Shown piece by piece: positions 32,834 through 40,497 of a stretch of DNA of 64,000 nucleotides. The notes beneath the pieces were generated by a model. That model was not told the DNA's origin, did not search any database, and saw nothing but the letters and a program-made list of their open reading frames with translations. This DNA is from Rhodococcus ruber (lineage in GTDB: Bacteria; Actinomycetota; Actinomycetes; Mycobacteriales; Mycobacteriaceae): positions 620,001 to 684,000 of the forward strand of contig NZ_JAPWIJ010000002.1 of assembly GCF_027270735.1 (NCBI RefSeq), read 5' to 3'. Both the position numbers and the translations under genes were made by a program. How positions within the stretch are numbered: position 1 is the stretch's first letter; each line of letters begins with the position of its first letter.

Positions 32834-34765
32834 TCAGGAGGACGCTGCCGCACTCTCCCGATCAGCGAACACTTTGGCGTATCGGGTTCCCGCGATCAGC
32901 AGCAGCAGACCTACTGCGATGAAGGCGATGACGCGGAACAGTCCGTCCAGCGCGACAAGGTCGAACAGGAACAGTTTTGCGATGGCCGCCGCTGTCAAGG
33001 CCAGTCCGGCCACGAGTGCTACATGGGCGTGCGTGACGCTACGCAACCCGAAGGCCAGGAGCGCGAAGGCTGCGATCATCCACTCGATGGTGGCCGCAGT
33101 GTGACCTGCCGTGAATCCTGTTGATTCGCCGCCGATTCCGATGCCGAGCATGACCGTTGCCGCCGTCAGTCCGTAGAGCGCGAGTACACCGCCGACGATG
33201 GCGAGGGTCTGCATTCCGTCGTCGACCAGGTCCAATTCGGCCAGTACATAGGCGAAAGCGAAGGCCGTTGCTGCCAGCAGGATTCCACCGACCACGATGC
33301 CGGCACTGCCGACGGCGAAATCGGAGTCCAACAGCGCCCGGGGCGGGCAGACAGAGACGAACATCAGTGCACCGATCACGCCGAATCCGCTACCGATCAG
33401 GTACGCAAGTGTCGAGCGAGTGCTGTGCGCCACGGCGAGCAGAGCGAGGGCGACAGCGAACAGCGCGACCGGACGGATCTCGAGGCTCGTCGACTCGACT
33501 GCAGCCTGCAACGTGGCGAGGGCACCGATCAGCGCGACCGTGATGCGAGCATGTTGCGGCAACCAGCTCACCACAGCCACGATCGCCACTGCTGCAGCAG
33601 CAAGGAGCAGTTGGAGGGTGACGGTGATATCGCGGTCGAAGATGTCGACGGAGAGCAGGACCGGCAGCGCCGGCAGGGCGATCATCACGGTCGCAACCAC
33701 ATCGGAGACGTTGCGGCGCAGCAACTCCAGCGACATTCCGATGCCCAGGACAGCCGTGAGCACGATGGCCAGAAGCAGCCAGTAGTTATCGGTCGAGCCG
33801 TTCATGTCGGCAGTCGCGACCGCAGCCGACACCGCGCCGACGAGGGGCACGGTCCGAACAATTTGCAGGATCTGCCAATTCCGACCGATCTGGGCGGGGA
33901 AGCTGGCGACGTAGGTGGCGATGAAGAATGCGATCAACGCCAGGGTGAGACCCTCGGTCAGTACCGGGCCGCACACCGCGACGCCGGCCAGAATCAATAC
34001 TGCCATCGGCTGCGACTTCCACTGCACCGCCAGAGCTGTTCCGGCAGCTGCAATTCCGAATGCAACGATCAGTCCGATCACGGGATCGAGCCAGCCGTAC
34101 AGAACGGACGTCGCAAGCACGTCGAGGTACAGGCCCGCGATGCCGGTGGCAGCGAGAGCAATTCCGCCGACCCGTCCACCGGAACGCCCGAACACCCGAA
34201 CGCCCGCACCGATCAGCGCGAGTGAGAAGACGGCTCCGGCCGCAACCCGCAGCGGCGGCCCGAACCACCCGGCCTGTGCCGCGAGCACCAACAGCATCAC
34301 GACACCGACGAGGGTGACGCCGGCCCCGGCAACGGCCAACAGACGACTGATGACCCCGTCGCGCTGCCACCAGGGCTCCCTCGGCGGAGCGGGCGGACGC
34401 GGCGCAACAACCGGCCCACGCGGCGCTGCGACCGGCCCAGGGGCAGCAGGCTGAGTGCGACCCACCGGCTGGCTCGCGGGCTGCCCCAGGGTTCGGTACA
34501 TCGGCTGACCGTAGTTCTGCGGCGGGAGCTGCTGCGGCACGAAAGGCGGCGCATAGGACACCGCAACGGGAGCGGGCGGCATCGGGGCAGGAGCCTGAGA
34601 AGCAGGAGCCTGGGGAGCAGGAGCCTGGCGAGCGGCACCGAGTTGCGACTGCAGGGTCTGCAGATCGACGGCCACCTGACGCATGTGGTCGCCCAGGGAA
34701 TCGAAACGACTGGACAGTCGGGCGACGAGTTGCGGATCCAGCCCGGAGTTCTGGGAAGAAGTCAT
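32834..34765 (-). CDS. DUF2339 multi-span membrane protein
   Basis: Protein of 643 residues. A short N-terminal helix (LVARLSSRFDSLGDHMRQVAVDLQTLQ, coiled-coil-like) and a Pro/Ala/Gln-rich linker up to about residue 130 lead into 18 or more hydrophobic helices covering the rest, the plan of DUF2339 proteins. The PWWQRDGVISRLLAVAGAGVTLVG block at the first span is typical. No catalytic motif is evident and the family's function is unknown. It is convergent with the second MMPL gene and is followed upstream by the DUF1707 gene on the same strand, 73 bp away and separated by a hairpin. Confidence 0.8.
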   Translation of the reverse strand: MTSSQNSGLDPQLVARLSSRFDSLGDHMRQVAVDLQTLQSQLGAARQAPAPQAPASQAPAPMPPAPVAVSYAPPFVPQQLPPQNYGQPMYRTLGQPASQPVGRTQPAAPGPVAAPRGPVVAPRPPAPPREPWWQRDGVISRLLAVAGAGVTLVGVVMLLVLAAQAGWFGPPLRVAAGAVFSLALIGAGVRVFGRSGGRVGGIALAATGIAGLYLDVLATSVLYGWLDPVIGLIVAFGIAAAGTALAVQWKSQPMAVLILAGVAVCGPVLTEGLTLALIAFFIATYVASFPAQIGRNWQILQIVRTVPLVGAVSAAVATADMNGSTDNYWLLLAIVLTAVLGIGMSLELLRRNVSDVVATVMIALPALPVLLSVDIFDRDITVTLQLLLAAAAVAIVAVVSWLPQHARITVALIGALATLQAAVESTSLEIRPVALFAVALALLAVAHSTRSTLAYLIGSGFGVIGALMFVSVCPPRALLDSDFAVGSAGIVVGGILLAATAFAFAYVLAELDLVDDGMQTLAIVGGVLALYGLTAATVMLGIGIGGESTGFTAGHTAATIEWMIAAFALLAFGLRSVTHAHVALVAGLALTAAAIAKLFLFDLVALDGLFRVIAFIAVGLLLLIAGTRYAKVFADRESAAASS

Positions 34766-34809
34766 GGGTTAGATACTGCGAGCATTGCCGCAGAAAAGCG
34801 TGAGTAGTG

Positions 34810-34830
34810 CTACTCGAATCGCTCGAGTAG
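34810..34830 (-). terminator. Hairpin after the DUF1707 gene
   Basis: CTACTCGA and TCGAGTAG form a perfect 8-bp stem with loop ATCGC, 8 bp after the DUF1707 stop on the minus strand. No T run follows. It may end the DUF1707 transcript before DUF2339. Confidence 0.5.
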
Positions 34831-34838
34831 TCGACCTG

Positions 34839-35489
34839 TCAGCCGAACATCCTGCGAATCGAACTGCCGAAGGGATGTTTTGCGGTCACCGAGCCCAAAC
34901 GAACCTTGCCCGACACGACCAGATGCAGCGGCCCGTAGGGCGGGCCGGTTCGGACCTTGTTGGTGGCGCTGCCCGCCACCGTGTCGACACCGTTGAGGTC
35001 GACGGTCGCTTCGGTGGGCACGATCAGTGTCACGGTGCTGCAGTAGTCGTCGACGTGTATCTCGACCACTTGCGTCGACATGACTGCCTGGGTGAAGTCG
35101 AGCGTCACCGTGGACATGCGGGTGGAGACGCGCAGGCTCGGCGGCACGTTCCACGGTCCCTTGCGGGTGATGGTGGACATGGTGCCGCGCAGTGTGTCCG
35201 ACGCGCCGCTGCCGTGCCCCCAGTGCTCCTGAACAACACGATGCGGTGCGGACTTCGGGGTCTGCCCAGCCAGAGGCTTCGCGGACGGCCGATGCTCCTC
35301 GGCGATCTGCATCCCGGGCAGGTCGGCGAGTACCGAGTTCAGCTCACCGCGGGTCTTCGACGCCAGAGCGGTGTCCATACGCTCGGTGAACTCACCGAGC
35401 GAGAGCATGCCCTGCCCCACGGCGCGTTGCAGCAATTGCCCGACGTGTTCACGTTCGGCATCGGACACTCGCAGATCCCTTGCCTCCAT
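34839..35489 (-). CDS. DUF1707 (SHOCT-like) domain protein
   Basis: Protein of 216 residues. The N-terminal DUF1707 domain is clear: ARDLRVSDAEREHVGQLLQRAV, LSLGEFTERMDTALASKTRGEL and VLADLPGM (residues 2-58). A charged linker follows, then a beta-rich domain with repeated hydrophobic strands (VTLDFTQAV, EIHVDDYCSTVTLIVP, LHLVVSGKVRLGSV) like LiaF-type cell-wall stress domains. There is no membrane span, so an adaptor at the membrane is plausible. ATG 35489 is chosen: TACCCT lies 6 nt upstream, as in leaderless genes, and it leaves 19 nt to the glycosyltransferase. The longer frame reads Cys/Arg-rich junk. Confidence 0.8.
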   Translation of the reverse strand: MEARDLRVSDAEREHVGQLLQRAVGQGMLSLGEFTERMDTALASKTRGELNSVLADLPGMQIAEEHRPSAKPLAGQTPKSAPHRVVQEHWGHGSGASDTLRGTMSTITRKGPWNVPPSLRVSTRMSTVTLDFTQAVMSTQVVEIHVDDYCSTVTLIVPTEATVDLNGVDTVAGSATNKVRTGPPYGPLHLVVSGKVRLGSVTAKHPFGSSIRRMFG

Positions 35490-35495
35490 GCACTC

Positions 35496-35501
35496 AGGGT
35501 A
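35496..35501 (-). promoter_or_regulatory. Candidate leaderless -10 box of the DUF1707 gene
   Basis: TACCCT on the minus strand lies 6 nt before the ATG at 35489, within the 19-nt gap after the glycosyltransferase stop. Confidence 0.4.
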
Positions 35502-35508
35502 GCGAAGA

Positions 35509-36621
35509 TCAGGCTGCGCGACCGCCGAGAACCGACAGCATTCCGGACACCGACGCGGGCCAACCGAACTCTTCGGCGCGCAGTCTCGAGGCGGCGCGGC
35601 GGCCGTCGACCGGCAGTTCGAGCACTCGCTCGATCTCCGTAGCGAATCCATCGGCGGTGTTCTTCGAGGATCCCCCGCACTGCGGGGTGACGATCTGGGC
35701 CAATGCCGAGGATTCCGAGACGACGACGGGTGTACCCGCCGCCAGTGATTCCAGCGCGGCGAGTCCGAAGGTCTCGTGCGGTCCGGGTGCGAGAGCGATG
35801 TCGGCCGAGGCCAGCAGCGCGGCGACGGTCGATCTGCCTGCTACGAAACCGAGGAAGTCGACGGGTAGGCCGCGGGCGCGCCGTTCGAGGCCGGCCCGGC
35901 GGGGACCGTCGCCGGCGATGACCAACCGAGCACGTATGCCCGAAGCATTGAGCGCCGCAAGAGAATCGATACTTCTCTCGACGTGCTTCTCCACCGACAG
36001 CCGGCCACAGTGCACCAGCAGGCGATCGGCGTCGCCCAACCATGCCGATCGGTCGACCACGCGCCGCCGTCGCGGGTGAAACAGGTCGAGATCCACCCCG
36101 AGCGGCACCCGATGAACGTTGCCGACGCCGATACGCTCGAACTCCCGTTGCGCGAACTCGGTGGTGCACACAACGGCGTCGTACTGCTCGGCGGTGCGAA
36201 AATTCGCCAGATCGGCACAGGGCCGGGCACAGCGCATCGGCATCGTCTGCGCGAGCAGACGGTCGAGGCGTTCGTGGGAGATCATCACGCTCCGCACATC
36301 TCGCCGAGCGGCCCACCTACCCATGCCGCGCAGCGTCAGCCGGTCCGACACTTCGATGACGTCGGGCGTCAGACCGCCCGCCACTGCGGACACCCGGCGC
36401 GGGTCGGCCACGCGGTAGCCGCCGGTGCCCGGGATCTGCGGTGCGGGCACCTCGATGCGCACCACTCCCGAGGGCAACTGTTCCTCGCTCCACTGTGCTC
36501 CTGGCACGATCAGCGTCACGTCGTGACCAGCAGCGACATAACCCGATCCGAGCTGGTCGACCGCCGTCCGCAAACCACCGGACCGCGGGCCGTAGAAGTT
36601 TGCCACTTGGACGATGCGCAC
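35509..36621 (-). CDS. GT4 glycosyltransferase, MgtA-like
   Basis: GT-B enzyme of about 370 residues. N-terminal VRIVQVANFYGPRSGGLRTAV has the Gly-rich acceptor-side loop of GT4 mannosyltransferases; the C-terminal half has CGRLSVEKHVERSIDSL, VIAGDGPRRAGLERRA and the donor-binding PHETFGLAALESLAAGTPVV. The pattern resembles actinobacterial MgtA/PimB'-type enzymes that transfer mannose from GDP-mannose to glycolipid acceptors; I recall Rv0557 as closest. Exact substrate is uncertain. GTG 36621 is chosen because the conserved fold starts there; GTG 36657 adds twelve polar residues. It is upstream of the DUF1707 gene by 19 nt. Confidence 0.82.
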   Translation of the reverse strand: MRIVQVANFYGPRSGGLRTAVDQLGSGYVAAGHDVTLIVPGAQWSEEQLPSGVVRIEVPAPQIPGTGGYRVADPRRVSAVAGGLTPDVIEVSDRLTLRGMGRWAARRDVRSVMISHERLDRLLAQTMPMRCARPCADLANFRTAEQYDAVVCTTEFAQREFERIGVGNVHRVPLGVDLDLFHPRRRRVVDRSAWLGDADRLLVHCGRLSVEKHVERSIDSLAALNASGIRARLVIAGDGPRRAGLERRARGLPVDFLGFVAGRSTVAALLASADIALAPGPHETFGLAALESLAAGTPVVVSESSALAQIVTPQCGGSSKNTADGFATEIERVLELPVDGRRAASRLRAEEFGWPASVSGMLSVLGGRAA

Positions 36622-36731
36622 CCGCTCAGTCTTCTCGTCCGCGCGTCCACCGGGCACCGCGGCGATGGACAGTGGCCCAACCCTCGCCGAATTTCTGTGT
36701 GGAGATCGCTACCAGCGGGTAGGTGGAACAG

Positions 36732-37121
36732 ATGCGAGTAACACTGCAATCCACCGGAAACGCCGCAGCGCCCGAGGTCTGGGAGCGCTACATGGAGCCG
36801 ACGGCATGGAAGACCTGGGCTCCCCAGATCATCGGCGTCGAATACCGCGGGGAGCGACTCACCGCGGACAGCACCGGCCGAGTGCTGGGGCCGCTGGGAT
36901 TGCCGATCGATTTCAGGGTGCATTCGGTCGACGAGCGATCGTGGACCTGGGCATGGTCGGCGTGGTTCCAGAACCACGCCATCGGGGTCGACCTGACGCA
37001 CGGCGTCGTCTCACGGCCCAGCGGCACCAGAGCCTGGCTGACGATCGACGGCCCGATGCCCCTGGTCCTGCCGTACGTACCGGTCGCCAAGTTCGCGCTC
37101 GGCAAACTGTGCGCGCAGTAG
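36732..37121 (+). CDS. SRPBCC-family (polyketide cyclase-like) protein
   Basis: Small protein of 129 residues with an SRPBCC/START-like helix-grip fold: the opening strand MRVTLQSTGNAAAPEVWERYMEPTAWKTWAP is the usual SRPBCC start, followed by strands VEYRGERLTADSTGRVLGP, RVHSVDERSWTWAW and the C-terminal helix LPYVPVAKFALGKLC. The family binds hydrophobic ligands. ATG 36732 has AGGTGG 5 nt upstream; GTG 36723 is the alternative. It is divergent from the glycosyltransferase and convergent, with only 2 bp between stops, with the next small gene. No ligand can be named. Confidence 0.75.
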   Translation: MRVTLQSTGNAAAPEVWERYMEPTAWKTWAPQIIGVEYRGERLTADSTGRVLGPLGLPIDFRVHSVDERSWTWAWSAWFQNHAIGVDLTHGVVSRPSGTRAWLTIDGPMPLVLPYVPVAKFALGKLCAQ

Positions 37122-37123
37122 CG

Positions 37124-37342
37124 CTACTCGGAGCGCGTGACGGTCTTCTCGTCGGATTTGTCGGCGACGTGGGTCGGTTCGGGCGTCGGTAGGGAAGGCT
37201 CCTCACCCGATCCGTCGAGATGGCCGTCGAACTCGTCGATCGCCTCGTCGCGTTCGGCACCGGTCTGATCGAGGTCGGCGTCGACACCTTTCGAGTGCTT
37301 CGCCGGGTCCACCGTGGAATCCACTGCTTTGTTGTCGGTCAT
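37124..37342 (-). CDS. Small acidic hypothetical protein
   Basis: Protein of 72 residues, very acidic and without hydrophobic core or signal (KGVDADLDQTGAERDEAIDEFDGH...), so probably disordered. I do not recognise it. ATG 37342 is used; the longer frame to 37375 has no support. It lies 37 bp downstream of the response regulator on the same strand and may be the last gene of that operon. CACTCT stands 7 nt before the ATG, a weak -10-like sequence. No function is proposed. Confidence 0.5.
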   Translation of the reverse strand: MTDNKAVDSTVDPAKHSKGVDADLDQTGAERDEAIDEFDGHLDGSGEEPSLPTPEPTHVADKSDEKTVTRSE

Positions 37343-37379
37343 GGAGTCAAGAGTGCCCGTCGGCCCGGGACGCAAACCC

Positions 37380-38039
37380 CTACAGGCCCTTCTCGATGGC
37401 GTAGCGGGTCAGTTCGACGCGGTTGGCCAGCTGCAATTTCCGCAACGTCGCCTGCACATGATTCTCGACGGTGCGGTGACTGAGAGTCAATCGCGTCGCA
37501 ATCTGCTTGGCGCTCAAACCCTTTGCCACCAGTCGGAGTACCTCGGTTTCCCGGTCGGTCAGCGTCGGGCGAGCGTCGGATTCAGCTTCGGGGGACGACG
37601 ACATCCGCCGGAACTCCCCGAGGACCAGACCTGCGAGGCCGGGAGTGAACACCGCTTGCCCGGCCGATGTCGCGCGGACGGCGTCGAACAGTTCCTCCGC
37701 CGATGCACTCTTGACCAGGTAACCCGTCGCACCTGCCTTGATCGCGTCGAGCACATCGCTGCGTTCGGCAGAGGCGGAGAGCACCAGGATCTTGGTCTCG
37801 GGCGACGCCTCCAGGACGGCCACGGTGGCGTCGGCCCCGTTGCCGTCGGGCAGGTGCATGTCCATCAGCACGACGTCGGGAGTGGTGGCTCGGGCGCGGC
37901 GCCCGGCAGCGGCGACACCGTCCGCGGTGGCGACGACCCTGAATCCGGCGGCCTCGAGATCACGGGCGACGCCGTCGCGCCACATCGGGTGATCGTCGAC
38001 GACCATCACTGCGATCTCGGCATTCGTTTCCTCTGTCAT
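37380..38039 (-). CDS. LuxR/NarL-type response regulator
   Basis: Response regulator of 219 residues. The receiver domain has the acidic pocket DDHP (Asp15, Asp16), phosphoacceptor Asp60 in VLMDMHLPDGNG, Ser in VLSAS and Lys in YLVKSAS. The C-terminal LuxR helix-turn-helix is TLTDRETEVLRLVAKGLSAKQIATRL with LSHRTVENHVQATLRKL. ATG 38039 overlaps the kinase stop (ATGA), showing translational coupling with the kinase. It should be phosphorylated by that kinase and bind DNA as a dimer. Targets are unknown; the AI-2E transporter upstream in the operon and the divergent cyclase are candidates. Confidence 0.92.
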   Translation of the reverse strand: MTEETNAEIAVMVVDDHPMWRDGVARDLEAAGFRVVATADGVAAAGRRARATTPDVVLMDMHLPDGNGADATVAVLEASPETKILVLSASAERSDVLDAIKAGATGYLVKSASAEELFDAVRATSAGQAVFTPGLAGLVLGEFRRMSSSPEAESDARPTLTDRETEVLRLVAKGLSAKQIATRLTLSHRTVENHVQATLRKLQLANRVELTRYAIEKGL

Positions 38040-39202
38040 CGAAGTCCCTTCGTTCGAGGAAGACGAATCTCCCATTCGGTTCCCTCGCCGTCGGCGGTAT
38101 CGAGCAATGCTGTGCCACCGAGAGATTCGACGCGACCCAGTATCGATTTCGAGACGCCCATCCGGCCCTCGGCTTCGGCGGCAGCGAGGCGTCCGGCAGG
38201 AATTCCGTGGCCGTCGTCGCGGATACTGACGATCAATTCCCCGTCGACGTCCTCGAGCAGCACGTAGGCCTTGGCATCGACACCGGCGTGGAGTTCGACG
38301 TTGGACAGCGCTGTGGCCACGACAGCGGCGAGTTCCTCGGCCACCTCGGATTCGACGAGAACCGGATCCGCCGGAGTCGATACGGAGACAGCGGTACTCG
38401 CCTGCGTGCGCAGCAGCGCTCGAACGTCGACGATCGAGCCGGTGTGATCGCCGCGCGGAGCGGCCTGTTCCGAGATCAGCACCCGCAGAGCGACTTCCTG
38501 CTCACCGGCAAGGTTCGCGAGTTCGGCTGCAGACCCGCCTATTTCGAGTCCTCTTCGGCGCACGAGAGCCAGTACCTGCAGCACCCCGTCGTGCACCTGC
38601 CGGGCGAGTCGTTCACGTTCCTCGGTGATCGCGGCCGATCGAGCTGCGCGTTGCAGCTCCTCGTGAGCGCGCCGAGCGGTGTTCGATGCCATCCCCAGCG
38701 CCAGCCCGGCCGAGAGCAATACCGGAGCGGTGGCGTCGGACCAGAGGTCCGAGTCGAAGCGGTCGCGAACGAGCGCGCTGACCACCGACATCACGACACC
38801 GGACGCAATCCCGCCCTTGGGGCCCAACAGGATTGCCGCGGAGATGACGGCGTTGGTGGCCCACAGCGTGGTCGGCAGGGTCTGGCGGGTGCTGTACCAG
38901 TCGTAATCGGCCACCAGTCGCGTCGACGCCATCAGCGCGATGACGATGATCTGATCGGCGAGCACCACCTGCCAGCGCGGAAGCGATGCGCGCGCGAGCA
39001 TCAACGCCGAGGCCCCGGACCACACGGCCATCAGGGCAACGAACACCCAGCTCAACCGTGGGTTGGTGTAATTGTCGACGGTGGCAGCCTGATAGCTGAC
39101 GGCGTAGACGAGGGTGATCAGGCGAAAGGCCTGCGAGGCCCGCCACAGCGGGGTGTCGGGATCGGACGAGGTGAGCGTGGTCCGCACCCGATCAGTCCGC
39201 AT
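38036..39202 (-). CDS. MacS/DUF5931-type sensor histidine kinase
   Basis: Membrane kinase of 388 residues. Five or six N-terminal spans (residues 20-170) form the sensor, with no large external domain, so it probably senses the membrane. The dimerisation and phosphoacceptor helix is EERERLARQVHDGVLQVLALV (HisKA_3 type, His in VHDGV), and the ATPase domain has ALSNVELHAG (N box) and IRDDGHGIP (G1). The sensor part resembles the DUF5931 domain of MacS kinases. Its start overlaps the AI-2E transporter stop by 11 nt, and its stop overlaps the regulator start, so three genes form one operon. Confidence 0.85.
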   Translation of the reverse strand: MRTDRVRTTLTSSDPDTPLWRASQAFRLITLVYAVSYQAATVDNYTNPRLSWVFVALMAVWSGASALMLARASLPRWQVVLADQIIVIALMASTRLVADYDWYSTRQTLPTTLWATNAVISAAILLGPKGGIASGVVMSVVSALVRDRFDSDLWSDATAPVLLSAGLALGMASNTARRAHEELQRAARSAAITEERERLARQVHDGVLQVLALVRRRGLEIGGSAAELANLAGEQEVALRVLISEQAAPRGDHTGSIVDVRALLRTQASTAVSVSTPADPVLVESEVAEELAAVVATALSNVELHAGVDAKAYVLLEDVDGELIVSIRDDGHGIPAGRLAAAEAEGRMGVSKSILGRVESLGGTALLDTADGEGTEWEIRLPRTKGLR

Positions 39203-40481
39203 CGGTGTTCTGGCCCGAGGTTTTCGAATCCGAGGTCATCGAGTCCGAGGTCATCGAGTCCGGAATCTTCAGTTCTCCCTTGGCAAGTCGATCGGGCTCG
39301 TCGGCACCGGGAGGTGTGTGCGGATCACTGGCGTCGGCGGCGTACAGCGGGTCGGTCGGTTCGAGTTCCTCGTAGACCTCCTCCGGATCGTCGGCGAGCA
39401 GCGACCGGACGGCGGTGTTGAGAACTGCGACGATCGGGACCGCGAGCAGGCCCCCGACGATGCCGGCGAGCAGAATTCCGACGGTGATGGACAGCACCAC
39501 CGCCAGTGGGTGCAGCCGTACCGCACGTCCGAGCAGAAGTGGTTGGAGCACATGCCCTTCGAGCTGCATGACGGCGACCACGATGCCGAGGGTGATCACT
39601 GCGGTGATCAGGCCCTTGGTCACCAGGGCGATGAACACGGCCACGAATCCGGTCAACACGGCACCGATGATCGGGATGAACGCGCCGATGAACACCAACG
39701 AAGCCAGCGGCAGGGCCAGCGGTACACCGAGAATGGCAAGGCCTGCACCGATGCCGATGGCGTCCGCGGCCGCCACGGCAACCGTCGCGCGCACGTATCC
39801 CACCAGGGACCCGAAGCCCTGGATGCCCGCGGTGCGGATCTTTCTGCGGGCTCCGGTCGGCGCGAGCCGGGTGACGAACTGCCAGATCTGATCGCCGCCG
39901 TACAGGAAGAAGATGAGGGTGAACAGTGTCAACAGTGCGCCGGTGAGAATCTCACCGATCACCGCGGCAGTCGTCAGCGCACCGCTGGTGACGGCTTCCT
40001 GGTTGTCTTGGATGACCTTGACCAGGTTGTCGGTGGCCTGCCGAATCTGGTCCTCGCTGATGTGCAGCGGTCCGTTGCTGAGCCATTCCTCGACGCCGTT
40101 GATGGATTGGGTGAATTGATCGCCCACCTGCGGCAGACCTTCGATGAACTGCTCGACGATGAAGGTCATGATCCCGGCGACGACGCCGATGCTGGCGATG
40201 ATCACGATGATCACCGCGACGGCCCGCGGCACTCCGCGTCGATGCATCCAGTCGACGACCGGCACGAGCATTGCCGACGCCAACAGTGCGAGACCCAAGG
40301 GAATGACGACGGTGCTCAGCTTCGCCACTACATACGCGAAGGTGATGAATCCGGCGAACAGGACAAGTAGTCGCCACGTCCATTCCGCCCCGACCCGCAC
40401 CAGCGGGTGCACCGAATCTGCCGCCGAAGTGGGGCCCGGGGACGCCCCCGTACCTTGCGCCCGCAACTCGTCGGTGCTCAC
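39192..40481 (-). CDS. AI-2E family transporter (Rv0205-like)
   Basis: Membrane protein of 429 residues in the AI-2E exporter/PerM family, with about eight spans. Family features are the N-terminal hairpin FITFAYVVAKLSTVVIPLGLALLASAMLVPVVDW, the central soluble helices, and the C-terminal block ADAIGIGAGLAILGVP, FIPIIGAVLTGFVAVFIAL, and GHVLQPLLLGRAVRLHPLAVVLSI. Cargo is unknown. The cytoplasmic tail ends in three near-identical 5-residue repeats (DSMTS DSMTS DSKTS) from 15-bp DNA repeats. GTG 40481 is 16 bp from the divergent cyclase start and is fitted by a leaderless promoter. Confidence 0.85.
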   Translation of the reverse strand: MSTDELRAQGTGASPGPTSAADSVHPLVRVGAEWTWRLLVLFAGFITFAYVVAKLSTVVIPLGLALLASAMLVPVVDWMHRRGVPRAVAVIIVIIASIGVVAGIMTFIVEQFIEGLPQVGDQFTQSINGVEEWLSNGPLHISEDQIRQATDNLVKVIQDNQEAVTSGALTTAAVIGEILTGALLTLFTLIFFLYGGDQIWQFVTRLAPTGARRKIRTAGIQGFGSLVGYVRATVAVAAADAIGIGAGLAILGVPLALPLASLVFIGAFIPIIGAVLTGFVAVFIALVTKGLITAVITLGIVVAVMQLEGHVLQPLLLGRAVRLHPLAVVLSITVGILLAGIVGGLLAVPIVAVLNTAVRSLLADDPEEVYEELEPTDPLYAADASDPHTPPGADEPDRLAKGELKIPDSMTSDSMTSDSKTSGQNTDAD

Positions 40482-40497
40482 CCGCTAAATTTAACCT
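40482..40497. promoter_or_regulatory. Symmetric divergent leaderless promoter
   Basis: The 16 bp between the two GTG starts hold the palindrome TAAATTTA (40486-40493). Read rightward, TAAATT then 6 nt leads to GTG 40498; read leftward, TAAATT then 6 nt leads to GTG 40481. One AT-rich palindrome thus offers a -10 box to each gene at equal spacing. Confidence 0.6.
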
